A stretch of 64,000 nucleotides of DNA from positions 1,302,001 through 1,366,000 of the forward strand of contig JAWZSP010000002.1 in assembly GCA_034401135.1 (NCBI GenBank). The letters run 5' to 3'. The position numbers and the translations under genes are program-made. Every line of letters starts with the position of its first letter. Positions within the stretch are counted from its first letter, which is position 1. Shown in pieces: positions 40,300 through 53,970 of the stretch. Source of the stretch: Volutella citrinella. Lineage: Eukaryota; Ascomycota; Sordariomycetes; Hypocreales; Nectriaceae. The notes beneath the pieces were generated by a model, which was not told the DNA's origin, made no database searches, and saw only the letters and a list, made by a program, of their open reading frames with translations.

Positions 40300-43200
40300 C
40301 CTATAGTTTTTTCTTTATATTTATTAAGTACTTTTTTAGCTCTTATATATTATATTTTATAAGCTAGCCTAGCTATTTAACTTAAAAAAAAGTATTATTA
40401 TTATCTTATTTATATATAATAATTTCTTTTACTTCCTACTTCTCTTCCTTTTTTTTAAGATTAAGAAGATTATTTAGTATATAGTTATTTATAATCCTAT
40501 TATTCTAAGGTTCTAGTAGTATAATTAATATAATATTATATATTCTTATATATTTACTTAATAAGGCTACTTAATATACCTACTTACTATATTACTTAAT
40601 AATTTTAATATATATAAAGTATAGTACTAGCTTCTTATTTTTAAAATAAAAGTTCTATATACTAAAACTAATTATTTAACTTTCTATATATACCTGCTCT
40701 TAGTAATACTTATTATAATACTTAGCTTATACTTTTATAACTACTTACTAATATTATATAGCTTTTTATTATACTTTTATAATCTTTTTTATATATTTTT
40801 ATATACTTTTAACCTTTATTTTTAGTATATATAATATATATTTAATAATATATAAATAGTAGCTTATAAATACTTTAATTAAACATATACTAATAGTATT
40901 ATACTTACTATTATTATATATAAACTCTACTTCTTAAAGATATACTACTTAATTTTATAAAGACTTTTTAGTATATATTTATAAATACTTTTCTAGTATT
41001 TAATTTAATCTTTTTATCTATCTATCTATTTATAAATAGTATATTATAAATAGCTAGTATTTAATAATTTATTTTATTATTAAGTTAGCTTAGAATTAGC
41101 TTATAAAAAGTTTATTTTTATTACTAATAATTCTTTTTAAAGTACTATATTTATACTTAAGGTACTTATAGAGAATACCTACTAACTATATAATATTTAG
41201 CTACTTTATTATTAAAATAAAAAGTATATACTTAATTATTCTATAGATAATTATAAAGATTATATCTATTAGCTTATTATTTAACTATATATTTTATAGC
41301 AGTCTAGTAATAAAATCTATATTAATTTCTTAAAAAAGATATAATAATAATAATAATATTTATAGTTTATTATAAAGCTAATACCTTAGTATATATATAC
41401 CTTAATATAAGTTATAGGTTTTTATATACTCTTAAATATCCTTAAAAAGGTTAGTCTAATAGAATTTTTATAAAATTAATTTTAAGGTCTTTATAGCTTT
41501 TATATACCCTGATCTTAAGTTATTATAATATTAATAAAGGATCTCTTATTATAAGGATCTTTTTTTTAAAATTATAAGCCTGCTTTTAAAAAATAAAATA
41601 CTATCTTAGTTAACTTAGTAGTTCTTCTTTCTAATATTAGTACATAGTGCCTCTATATAAGCTATATATTCTAAGTTAGTAATCTATAGCTTTTAAACTA
41701 GCGCTTCTAGCTTATAAAATAGCTATACTAAGAATACTATTTTACTCTCTATAAGTTCTCTTATTATAAAGTATAGGATATATTAGTCTAGAATAATAAC
41801 CCTAGCTTCTTCTAAGTCCTTAGTATATTCTCTATAAATATTACCTTAAGAAGCTAATACTATAAATATACTACTCCTTACTAATTTCTTTAATATACTT
41901 TTTTAGCTTTTAGTAATTATAGTATATATAGTATATTATAATAACTTACTTAAAAAGCTATATTATAAAAGTAAAAAAGCCTTTAGTTCTTAGGTTTAGA
42001 GCAGTCTAGCTAGACTAGTCTTTACTATTTAAATAAATACTCTTACTATTTTAATTTTACTTTTTTAACTTATAATTATTTATTATAAATCTAATAGTAA
42101 GTTTTTAATAAGATTTAGCTTATAAGCTAAACTTAGTAATATATTACTATAAGTAGGCTGACTTTTAGTATAATTTAGCCTCCTTAATAAGCTATCTGCT
42201 AGGTTATTTACCTTAAGGCAGTACTTTATTTTAAAATCAAACTCTAAGAGCTAATATACTTATTTAGCTAATCTCTTTTAAAGATCTTTTACTAAGGCCT
42301 TAAAAATCTATTATAATACTTTATAATCTATAAGTAAGGTAAACTACTCTAATAGTCTTTATAAATAGTAATTTTAGTACTCTAAGAACTCTAGAACTAC
42401 TAAAAGCTCTTATTAACTAGTACCTTATTTATTCTCTATCTCTAATAGTTTATATAAGAAGTATATAACTAAATATTATTAGCTATTATATAGTTAAGCT
42501 AGGATACTTATAATTACCTTAATTAAGATATTAGTTTCTACTCTTATAAATAGTATAGAGTCTTAGTATTAGAGAATAATTATAGAGCTAAAGGCTTACT
42601 TTAGTAACTTAAAAGCTATTATAACGCTCTCTAGTTATTAGAACTCCCCTATCTTCTTTTCTTAATAACTACTTTTTAATAAATCTATTATTAAGGATAC
42701 TATTATAAAATAATAAAAAATAAACTTTTAGTAAAAATTATAAAATCTTAAGAAGACTTAGAGCTTTTATATTAATATAAGTAGTTTCTATTTAATAATA
42801 AATCAGACTTATTTTAACTTTATCTTAATACCTTTTTATATAATATAATAACTTAGAAAGGTTACTTCTTATTAATAAAAGGAGTATTTTAATAGTTTAA
42901 TATAAAGCTATATAGCTTATAGCCTCTCTAAGACTTAGTATAAATACTTAATATATTCCTTTTTTATTTAAAAATAAATAATAATATTATTTAGGTATAT
43001 AATATAATATATATCTAATAGTTTAGTAAGCGCTTAATATATATATATTTAGAAGGTTACTAATATATTAATAAGGTTAAAAAGTATTATATTATATTTA
43101 AAATAGCTATACTATATTTAAAATACTATCTTCTAGCAGTTGCTCTTCTTAATCTAGATATAATAATATATATCCTAGAGGTTAATTATAAATATCTATT

Positions 43201-45300
43201 TTATATAGAAAAGGCAGTCTAATAGCTTACTAATTAAAAATAAGGGATACTAGTTCTTTATAATAACTATATTAAGCCCTTAGTAATCTATATATAAGTA
43301 TAAGGTCCTATCTTTTTTAAGAATAAATAAGATAGGAGTACTTATAGAGCTTTTACTCTTATTAATATAACTTACTACTTACTATTTTATAAAATATTTT
43401 AAGAATACCTTACTTCTTTTCTTATCTAGGGAGTAAAAAGGCTTAAATAAAAGTATCTTTCCCTCCTATATATTAATTATATATTCTATATTTAGTAAAA
43501 GTAATAATTCTTTTACTAATTATTTATTAAATATTTATATAAACTTTATAAGCTTAGTAAGTAATAGTACTATTTTACTTAATAGCTTCTTATCTAAGAA
43601 TACTATTTTATAATCCTTATTTAAAGCAGTACTATATATATAAAAAATATAGGCCTTTTCCTACTACTTTATAACTTTAAATATAAAGGATTCTAGGTTA
43701 GTAATAGATATAGTATTATATTACTATATATAAGTAATTATTAAAATAGAGATATTTTTTTAACTTATTAAATTATTAAATAGGAGTAAGTTACTAAAGC
43801 TTTTAAGTTAGTTTATATTAATAAAGTTATAGTAGATCTTATATAGCTAATTATACTTATTAATTAAGAAAAATCTAATCTTATATACCTAACTACCCTT
43901 CTAGCTAGTAATACTTTATTAATTCTATAATTTAAAGACTTTAGCTCTTATAAGTAGTTAGAGACCTATTTATAAGACTAAATAATTATTTATAAGATTA
44001 ACTTATATATAAGTATTTATATTTATAATAACTTATTACTCTTAGTATCTTTAGATAATAATTATATTACTTTTAATTATTTAGCTAATTAAGATAATAG
44101 TAGTAGGTTTAGGTACTTATAATACTACTTTACTACTAATACTTACTTATTTTCTAAGAAGTTATTAACTAGTAATTAAAATATAACCTCTTATATTATA
44201 GCCTTTAGTAATATAGCTAGTACTAAAGTTATTAAGACTAATCTATTTTAGTATTTCTTTATAAAGTAATTAATATCTTTATAATTAGGATACTTATAGT
44301 AATAGTATTATAATTTTTATAAGTTAGCTTTCTAAGGCTTCTTTTATATATAAGTACCTTAGTTAGGGTTTTATTAATATTAGCCTTTCTCTTCTCTTTC
44401 TAAATTATATCTTAGTTTATATTTCTTTAAGTTAGTATCTAGTCTTATATAGTCTAATATATATTTATAGTAATTTATTAAAGTATTACTACTTATTATA
44501 CTAAGATAGATCTAGATCTGCTTAATTTTATTAATAATATCCTAGATATTTAGTAATTTAACTATTTATTAATTAATCTTATTATATAAGTCCTTCCTTA
44601 AGTAATAATAAAAGTAGTATATTATTATTAAGTTATTATTAAGTCTTTATATACTTAAAGAGGTATAAGTTACTCTCTATACCTAAAAGAACTCTAATAA
44701 TAACTTAGTAACCTTTTAATAATAAGCCTTAAGTTTATTATAAAGTTAGTATTCTTTTAAATATAAGTTAATATATTATTATTATATAAACTTAATAAAA
44801 TTATCTTATATAAGGTCTTTATTTACTAGGCCTTTAATATATATTTACTAACTTTATTACTTCTTATAATATATTTATATTTATACTTAATAGATCCTTT
44901 ATACTATAAAAATATATTTTTAGAAACTATTCCTTATCTTAATTACCTTAATTTAGTTATTAATAATAATATTATTATTATCTTTTTAAAGTATCTTATA
45001 GTTATATTTTAAGAGTTATTTATATTTATATTCTTTTAGTAAGTATTTAGTAATTAATTAGTAAATAAGCTTATTTTAGTTTATTATTTATTAAAAGATT
45101 ATAATTATTAGTAAGTTACTAAGCCTAGCCTATATATTAAAGACTTACTTATTTTTAATAAAAAGTATTAATCAGTCCTTATCTAATAATTATAATTAGT
45201 CTAATAGAAAGAAGGTAGTAATTTATATAATAGTTAGTAACTACTTATCTTATAAAAGAACAGCCTATCTATATATAAATATACTTAGAGCTAGCTTTGA
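40300..45300 (-). pseudogene. Element B: decayed gag-pol with chromodomain
   Basis: Minus-strand order from right to left: gag; zinc knuckle at 44,266-44,307 (C-X2-C-X4-H-X4-C with Cys/His codons now TAY); reverse transcriptase with LFILKKDRTLYLYIDY near 43,280-43,345, LISKLLD further on, and YLNNIII near 42,985-43,010; RNase H and integrase; and a chromodomain at about 40,319-40,449 (VKWLGW and NTWEP-like pattern after reading RIP stops as Trp or Gln). This order defines a chromovirus, a Ty3/Gypsy lineage whose integrase tail targets modified histones. The second catalytic Asp reads as Asn. Limits are approximate. Confidence 0.87.
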
Positions 45301-45317
45301 TAAAAAAGTAAAAAAAT

Positions 45318-45521
45318 TATAAAGAGATAGCTAAGAGCTTAAAACTAGAGAAGAGTATGCCCTTAAGGTCAGGCTAGTATATTTACTTTTACTTAAGGTC
45401 CTCTATTCTATATATAAGCTTAGTAAAAGCTTGCTAAGCTTTTAATAGTTAGCTAGTACTAACTGGATTAAAGTTCCTCTACTAGTACAGCAGCTGCACT
45501 AGATATGGCTAGATCCTTATA
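45318..45521 (-). repeat. Element B right LTR (5' LTR relative to gag-pol)
   Basis: 204 bp and less mutated than most: it keeps cagcagctgcac and atggct, which are altered in other copies. The left boundary is defined by TATAAAGAGATAGC after an A-rich purine tract. Confidence 0.92.
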
Positions 45522-46458
45522 TTTAATTTAATAAAGTTTTTTAAAAAAAAGCTATTCTACCTTTTTTTCTTTACTTTTTAAAAAAAAAATAATTTAAAAG
45601 CTTTTTTTTAGTATTTCTTTATTAGCTTTTTTTTATTATCTTACTTTTACTTATTTTTTAAGACTTAATATTTTATAAAAAGCTAGATTACTTTTACTTT
45701 TTATATAAAAGCTTTTTAATAAAAGTTTATATCTATCTTAATTAGCTTATTTTAAAACAGTTTTTATAACTTATTTAAAAATATAATCCTTTACTTTTAC
45801 TTATTTTAATAATATCTTAATTACTATTTAATAAAGTTTAAGTAATAATAGAATTTTTAAAAAGTTTAATTTACTTATTATTTAGCTCTTTTTAATTAGA
45901 ATTTAATTAAAATTTTAATATTAAGAATCTTATAAATTAAGGACTTTAACTAAGTTTAAAAAGTATTTTAATTTTTTTTAAAAGTCTTTTATTTTTTTTT
46001 TAAAAAAGCTTTTAAAAACTTTTTAAAAAAGACTTAATTATTACTATCTAAATATTATAAAGTTAGTACTATTTTATACTAATCTCTTTTAAATTTATAT
46101 AAGCTTTAGAAAATATATTATAAGCTTAATAACTAATCTTTCTATTTTTAAATAATTAATAAAGTAATTAAGACCTTAAGTTTTAATAGCTTAAAGTTAA
46201 TCTCTTTTTTTAAAAAAAAAGACTTTAAGATTTAATACTTTTTATAATAAGTATTAGTAGATACTTAGCCTACTTTTTCTTTTAAAAGCTAGGTCTTAGT
46301 TTAAAAATATTAGATTTTTTATAAAGCCTTTAGTTATTATTAAAAACCATCTTATTTTTTTTATAATTAAATTATATTAAGAGAGCTTTATATTAGTCCT
46401 AGATCTTTTATTTTTTAAGTTTCTTCTAGCTCTTAAGTAGCCTTCTTTTTAATCTTAT
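45522..46458 (-). mobile_element. Element E', segment 2 (gag part)
   Basis: The reverse complement aligns with element E from about 59,310 to 60,235, the gag region upstream of its zinc knuckle. It lies between B (right flank TTTAA) and D (left flank CTTAT), each of which interrupted it with a 5-bp duplication. Confidence 0.82.
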
Positions 46459-46660
46459 TATAAAAATATAGCTATAAGCTAAAGCTAGGAATAAGTATAT
46501 AATTAGAAGTAAGCTACTATATTAACTTTTATTTATAAGTTTTAAATAATTTTAGTATATAGTTTTTTACTTAGTAATTAATATACTTATATATAGTCTT
46601 TATAGCTTTTATAACTTATAAGCTAGTCTAAGTTATATATATTATAGGTTTTTCTTTATA
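46459..46660 (-). repeat. Element D left LTR
   Basis: 202 bp, from TATAAAAATATAGC to TTCTTTATA. It aligns fully with the right LTR and with the inverted solo LTR at 29,565-29,766. Confidence 0.92.
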
Positions 46661-46959
46661 ATTACTTTATTATAAATAAGAGTATTTTAATTTTATTTTT
46701 AGTATTAATAGTCTAAGTATTTAATAAGTACTTATATATTTTAGTACCTTACTTTTAAAGTAAATATTAATAACTTCTTATTTACTTTTTTTTATAAAGT
46801 TCTTTTTTATTTTACTAAGCTCTTATTAATAATTATTTACCTAGTTTTTTACTAAAACTATATAATTTTTAATTTTTCTTTTTTTATAAAGCTTTTTATA
46901 TTTTCTTAAAGTATTAATTTTTTTTAAATATTTAGTAATAAGATAATAGTTTTTCTTTA

Positions 46960-47830
46960 TATTTAGAATATTTTATTTAATTTTTAATTTTCTATTAATA
47001 AAAAGTTTTCTAATATATATACTAAGAAGCTATTATATTTTAGCTATCTAATTACTACTTTTTATAATATCTAGATTAAGTACTACTAAAATAATTATAA
47101 ATAGAGATATATTTTTTATAAAGTAAATTAATTTAAATACTAAGTAATAAATTAGCAACCCTTTTTTAAAATATACTTAATATTTCTTAGATTTTAATAA
47201 AACTTTAAGACCTAGCTTAATAATATTAAAACCTTATAAAAAAGGTAAACTATTACTATACTCTTACTAAAAGCTATATTAATTTCCTAATCTTAAAGTA
47301 TTAAGTTACTTTACTAAATATAATAAACTCTTATATTAATATATAGAAGTACTTTTAGAAATATATTATTAATCTAGTAAATACTTATTAAAAAAAGCTT
47401 AAAAATAAGGCTACTATTATATAACAGTCTTTTTAAAAATTAAGCTTAACTTATAAACTTATAATTATTATAATTTTATAATAAGTATATTAAGCTTTTA
47501 ACTACTTTTTACTAAATATTTTTTTAAATTAATATATTCTAACTTTATAATTTTCTAAGCTAGCTAGATCTAGTTTAATAATACTATACTTTAAGTAGAA
47601 GTTATATAGCTAGTATATATTTAGAATAATACTATTATTACTAAGCTTAAGTTTAAGCTTAATATACTTATTAATATCTTAAGAACTAAAATAAAAAAGA
47701 AAAAAGCTAATAATAATAAGTAGCTAATTAATCTCTTAATATAGTATTATATACTATTACCTTAATATACTACCTATATTATATTAAAATATCCTATTTA
47801 GTATATATACTCCTGCCTATTCTATTACTT
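46960..47830 (+). pseudogene. Element D: decayed antisense ORF homologous to that of element B
   Basis: The plus strand contains YYYTLTKSYIN, then TLLNIIN, then a KYF*KYIINLVNTY pattern, then a run ending in a QLI.LL..YY.L.PQY-like segment, in the same order as in B. Many aligned codons differ while the residue is the same or similar, which favours selection on protein rather than shared DNA decay. A frame change occurs near 47,580, roughly where B has one. The Asn-rich tail of B is not evident here. Function unknown. Confidence 0.55.
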
Positions 47831-48249
47831 AAATTAAAATATACTTTTATTAAATTATTAATATATTAACTAAGAGTTTTAAAATACTTAAGACTAGGAC
47901 TAAGATAGTCTAAAAAATAATAAAAATAGTAATAAAAAAAGTAAGGCTAAATAGAGCTATTACTATTTACTTAGCTAATAGTTTTTAGTTTTATTTTTTA
48001 TTCTTAGTTACTTTATAAAGTTTTTACTTATTTAAATCTAAGCTATTATTAACAAAGGTTTATTATACTCTTAGTAATTACTTACTTTTTAAGCCTTTAT
48101 TTTTATTTTTATTTTTTATTTTAATTAAAGCTCTACTAGTATATATTAAGGAATTTATTTTTTAATATAAATATATATAAATACTTATTAAGTACTTAGC
48201 TTATTTTTATTATCTTACTTTTTATAATAATACTTCTTCTATTTATAGT

Positions 48250-51200
48250 AAGCCTAGACTTTCTTTTTTATATTTATAAAATACTCTTTTAGTTCCTAAG
48301 TATTATATTCTACTAGCTAGCTTAACTACTTAACTTAATAAAATATTTATATTCTATTAGTCTTATATATAATAACTTTCTTAACTTTTTACTTTTTCTT
48401 TTTTTTTTTAAAATTAGAGTAGTTAATTAGTAATTATTTTCTTACTTTCTTTTTAATCTAGAGTTCTAGTAATATAATTAATATTATATTATATATATAT
48501 TAGTATTTAGTAAGTAATTTAACTTAGTAAGCTTACTTATTAATATACTTAATAACTTTTATTTTAATAAAGTAAGGTATAAGTTTTTTATATTTAAAAT
48601 AGAAGTTCTATATAAAGAGGCTAACTATCTAGTCTTTTTTAAAAATCTGCTTTTTATATAGCTTATTATAATATTTTACTTATAATTTTATAGTTATTTT
48701 TTATAATTTAGTAGCTTTTTAATAAAAACTTATAATTTTTTTAATATACTTTTATATACCTTAGACCTTAGTCTTTATAAACTTAAAGATATATTTAATA
48801 ATATAAAGATAGTATCTTATTAATACTTTTATTAAGGATATACTAATTATATTATAATAACTATTATTATATATAAACTCTACTTTTTAAAAATAAGCTA
48901 CTTAGTTTTATAAAAAGCTCTTAGTATAAATTTATAAATACTTCTTTAATATCTAGTTAAACTACTCTATCTACCTATCTATTTAAGAGTAGTATACTAT
49001 TAATAAGTACTATCTAGTTACTTATTTTTTAATTAAGTCTACTTAGAATTAACTTATAAAAAGCTTATCTTTATTATTAATAATTTCTTTTAGTATCTTA
49101 TATTTATATTTAATATATTTATATAAAATACTTACTAACTATATTATATTAAGTTATTTAGTAATTAAAATAAATAGAATATATTTAGTTATTTAATAAA
49201 TAATTATAAGGATTATATTAGCTAGCTTGCCTTTAGGCTATATACTTTATAATAAGTCTATAATAAAGTCTATATTAATTTTTTTAAATAGATATAATAA
49301 TAGTAATAATAGTTAAAGCTTTTTATATAAGTAATACTTTAGTATATAAATACTTTAATAATACTTATAGGTCTTAATATACTTTTTTATATCTTTTATA
49401 AAGTTAATTTAATAGAACTTTCTTAAGATTAGCTTTATAATTTTTACTACTTTTATATACCCTAACTAGGGGTTATTATAATAATACTAAAAGATCTCGC
49501 TTTATAAAGATAGCTTTTTTAAAATAATAAGTCTCTTTTTAAAAAATAATATATTTATATAGTCTATTATATAATTCTTCTTTTTAATATTAATATATAC
49601 TATATTTATATATATTAAGTATTCTAAGTTAGTAGTTTATAGCTTTTTAATTAGTACTTCTAGCTTATATAATAGTTATATTAAAAATACTATTTTACTC
49701 TCTATAAGTTCTTTTATAATAAAATATAAGATATATTAGTTTAAAATAATAACTCTAGCTTACTCTAGGTCCTTTATATACTCTTAGTAAGTATTACTTT
49801 AAGAAGTAGGTTTTATAATAAAACTTTTTTAAGCTAGTTTTATTTATACTTTAATCTATACTTTAAATACTATTACTTATATTATATATAAAGATAGCTT
49901 ATAAAATAAGCTATATTATTATAAAGTAAGAGCTATAATTATCTAAGCTATAACTAGTTTAACTAAGCTAGACTTAACTACTTAAATAAATACTTAAAAT
50001 ATTTTAAACTTTCTTTTTTAATTTATAATTATTTACTATATATTTAGAGAGAGGTCTTTTACTAAGTTAAGCTTATAAGCTAAACTTAGTAATATATTAC
50101 TATATATAAGCTGACCTTTTATATAATTAAGCTTATAAGATAGCTTATTTATAAAGTTATTTACTTTTAAATAATATTATATTTTAAAATTAAATTCTAA
50201 AAGTTAATATACCTATTTTATAAGTCTTTTTTAAAAGTCTTTTATAAAAGCTTTAAGGATTTACTAAAATACTTTATAATTAATAAAAAGTATAAAATAT
50301 TTAAAGAGTTTTTAGAAATAGTAATTTTAATACTTAATTAATTTAAAGACTATAAAAAGCTCTTATTACTTTATATTTTATTAATTTTCTATTTCTAATA
50401 GTTTATATAAAAAGTATATAACTAGATATTATTAGCTATTATATTATTAAACTAGGATACTTATAATTACTTAGTTAGAAGTATTTATTTTTACTTAGCT
50501 AAAAAGTATAAGATCTTAGTAATAAAGAATAATTATAAAATTAAAAGCAGTTTTTAGCTTATTAAATATAGTTATAATATATTCTATTTATTAAAACTTC
50601 TTAATTTACTTACTTTTATAACTTTTTTTTAAAAAATCTATTAAAAGTAAAGCTACTTTTAAATAATAAAAAATAAATTTTTAATAAAAATTATAAAATC
50701 TTAAGAAGACTTAAAGATCTTAGATAGATTTTAATAATTACTATTTAATAATAACTTATATATACTCTAGCTCTATACCTACCTTTTCTTAAGTAATATA
50801 ATAGCTAAGAAAGTCTATTTTTTACTAATAGAATATATATTTTAATAGCTTTATATAAAGCTATATAACTTATAACTTTTAGAAAACTTTCTAAAAGTAT
50901 TAAATATATTCTTCTTAAGTTTTTAAGTAAATAATAATATTATTAAGATATATAATATAATAAGTATTTAATAACTTAGTAAGTATTTAATAAATATATA
51001 TTTAAAAGGTAGTTAGTATATTAATTAAATTAAAAAATATAACTATATATTTAAAATATCTATATTATATATTAAAAGCTATCTTTTAGTAATCGCTTTT
51101 TTTAATATAAATATAATAGTATATATCTTAGATATTAATAATAGAAATCTACTTTATTTTTAAAAGATAGTTTAAAAAGTCTTTAATTAGTAAAAAAGAG

Positions 51201-53270
51201 TAGTAATTCTTAATTATAACTATATTAAGACTATAATAATCTATATATAAATAGAGTATATTATTTTTTTTAAGTATAAATAAGATTAGAGCTCTTATAA
51301 AGCTCTTAGAGTGCTTAATATAACTAAAAGCTAAGTACTTAATAATATATTTATAAAGTACCTAACCTTATTTTTTATTTAGTAGATATAATAGTTTAAA
51401 AAGTAGGGTCTTGCTTTTTATAATATTAATTATATACTTTATATTTTATAAAATAAGTAGCTTTTTTACTAAGTCCTTATTAAAAGCTTTTATAAAGCTT
51501 ATAAGCTTTACTAAAAGTTTTATATTCTTAAGTTACTTATCTTTATCTAAGGACTTAATTACTCTATTTTTATTAAAGATAATACTATAAGTATAAAAAA
51601 TATATATTTTATATCCTTTTTTAAAAATCTTATATATAATTAACTTAGAGTTTATAATAAAGATAAGTTTATAAAACTAATAATAAATTACTATAACTAT
51701 AAAAATACCTTTCTTTCTTATTAAGTTATTTAATATTAATAAATCGCTTGCTTTTTTAAGCCTATCTATCTTAATAAAAGTCTTATATACCTTTTTTAGC
51801 TAGCCTCTACTATTAATAAAAAAGAAAGTTAGTTAATAAGCTTTACTTTTTATTTATTTTATAATATCTTACTAATTTTAAAATTTAAGTATTATATAAT
51901 TAGAAAGTAATTAAAGACTTAGCTTTATTATAAAGCAGTTATTAATAAAGTCTACTTATACTATTATATTTATATTTATAACTACTTAGTTTTTTATATA
52001 GCTATAAAGTATAATAGCTTAGCTTATAATAATCTTATTAATAGGTATAATAATAAATTTAAGTACTAATACTATTACTTTTTTACTAATACTTATTTAT
52101 TTTTTAATAACTTATTAATATCTATTTTTTAATAAACTTTCTATATTTAGGCCCTAAGTAGCAGTTTAGTAAAAGCTTTTAAAATTAGGATAATACTATC
52201 TTAGTATTTATATATAAAGCAGTTAGCCTTTTTATAATTAAGCTGTTTATATTTATAATAAACGCTTTATATAAAGCTCTTTATATTCCTTTTTTTTAAG
52301 TATTAAAGTATAAATTAGTTTAATTACTATCTTTTCTTTTTAATATTATAATTAGTATTATCTATAAAATAGTAGTTTAGGTATATAAATATATAGCTTA
52401 TTTTATTTATATTTTTTTTATAGTAATTTACTAACTAATTAATATAAATATAGCTAAGATATATTTATATTCTTTTAACTTTATTAATAATATTATAAAC
52501 CTTATAAAAATTAACTATCTAGCAGTTTATTTTATTTTATAAGTTCTTTTATAAGTAATAGTAAAAATAATAAACTAAGATAGTATTAGTATTAATTCTT
52601 TTAGTACTTAATAAAGTATAAATTATACTTTATAATTAGAAAAATTTAAAAAGTTTCTTAGCTTCTTTTTATTAAAAGCCTTCTAACTTATTATAAAGCT
52701 ATTACTTATATATATAAAAGTTAATATACTTTTATTATATAAAGTTAATAAAGTCTTTCTAAGTAGGGTTATTTAGTAACCTACTAATATATATTTATTA
52801 ATACTACTAAATCTTATAAAAAGCCTTAATAAGAGCCTAATTAATTCTTTATATTATAATAATATACTTCTTAAAGCTATTATTAGTTTTAACTACTTTA
52901 ATTTAATTATTAATAGTAATATTAAGGTCATTTTCTTATAATACTTTATAACTATAAATAAGTAAGTATTTATACTTATAGCTAAAGTTAGGAGAATATT
53001 TAATAAGTAGTTAATAAATAAGCTTATTTTAGTTTACTACTTATTATAAGATAGCTATTATAAAGTCTATTATAAGGCTTTTATATTCTATACTTATATA
53101 AAAGTACTACTTTTATTCTAAGGTCTTAATTAATAGTATTAAGCTCTTATTATTAAATAATAGTAATTAGTTAGATAAGAAAGAGGTATATACTTTTAAA
53201 ACAGTTAGAGATATTATATTATATATAAAAATAGACTCTCTTAGTTAAGATATACTTTATACTATCTTTT
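48250..53270 (-). pseudogene. Element D: decayed gag-pol with chromodomain
   Basis: Minus strand, right to left: gag zinc knuckle at 52,219-52,260 (C-X2-C-X4-H-X4-C after allowing TGY or CAY to TAY changes), reverse transcriptase with a YLNNIII box near 50,935-50,960, and a chromodomain near 48,263-48,385 (VKWLSW, EYNTWE-like pattern). The same order as in B confirms the lineage. Limits are approximate. Confidence 0.82.
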
Positions 53271-53286
53271 TAAAAAGTAAAAGAAT

Positions 53287-53488
53287 TATAAAGATATAGT
53301 TATAAACTAAAGCTAGGAATAAGTATATAATTAAGAGTAGGCTGCTATATTAACTTTTACTTATAAATTCTAAGTAATCTTAATATATAGTTTTTTACTT
53401 AGTAATTAGTATATTTATACATAGCTTTTACAGCCTTTATAGCTTATAAGCTAGTCTAGGTTATATATATTATAGGTTTTCTTTTATA
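53287..53488 (-). repeat. Element D right LTR (5' LTR relative to gag-pol)
   Basis: 202 bp, beginning TATAAAGATATAG and ending CTTTTATA, followed by the duplicated CTTAT. Confidence 0.92.
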
Positions 53489-53970
53489 CTTATACTTTTT
53501 AATATAAGTAATCTAAGGTATACTAGCCTTAAAATCTAATAAAAAAGAGATTTTAATAATATAATCTAGAGATATAAAATTATCTTTTTAAAAAAAGTCT
53601 AAAAAGGCTTATTTCTTTATTAAATAATTAGCTAATATATTTCTTTTACTTAATATTATTATACTTTAAAAAGCTATAAAAAAGCTTTAGAATTATTACT
53701 ATAAGATATATAATATATAAATAATATATAAATTAAGCTATATAACTCTATAAGAAAAGAGGTAATAATAAGATTTTATAATAAAAAGTAATTAAAACTT
53801 ACTTAATATTTTAATAAGCTTTCTTTATAATATTATATATTATAAAGCTTTTTAAAATATATATATTAATAGTAGTATTACCTTACTCTTTATACCTAGC
53901 TCTGCTAGCCTTTATAACTAGGCTAGGCAGCACTTTATAACTAAGGTAAAGCTTAATACTAAATATTATA
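53489..53970 (-). mobile_element. Element E', segment 1 (5' LTR and leader)
   Basis: The reverse complement aligns with element E from its first base (58,826) to about 59,310, including the whole roughly 278-bp LTR (53,970 down to about 53,693). E' ends at 53,970 and the sequence of C begins directly after. E' is therefore inserted in C, in the same orientation as A, B and D. Confidence 0.83.

Larger units (their letters stand above)
38520..45521 (-). mobile_element. Element B: full-length Ty3/Gypsy chromovirus, RIP-inactivated (7,002 bp)
   Basis: Same family and exactly the same length as A. It is flanked by the 5-bp duplication TTTAA (38,515-38,519 and 45,522-45,526), and comparison with E confirms that one copy was added at insertion. 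Its LTRs and interior keep more G and C than A, for example gcgcgcccttagccctg at 38,744-38,760. That suggests it is younger or less heavily mutated. Gag-pol is on the minus strand. It is the best copy for reading the family's proteins. Confidence 0.93.
46459..53488 (-). mobile_element. Element D: full-length Ty3/Gypsy chromovirus of a second, related family (7,030 bp)
   Basis: 202-bp LTRs and the 5-bp duplication CTTAT (46,454-46,458 and 53,489-53,493). Alignment with E confirms that D interrupted E' with that duplication. It shares the architecture and distant sequence similarity of A and B, including the sequence just inside the left LTR, but differs enough to be another family. Gag-pol reads on the minus strand. 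RIP is heavy, so no frame is intact. Confidence 0.92.
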
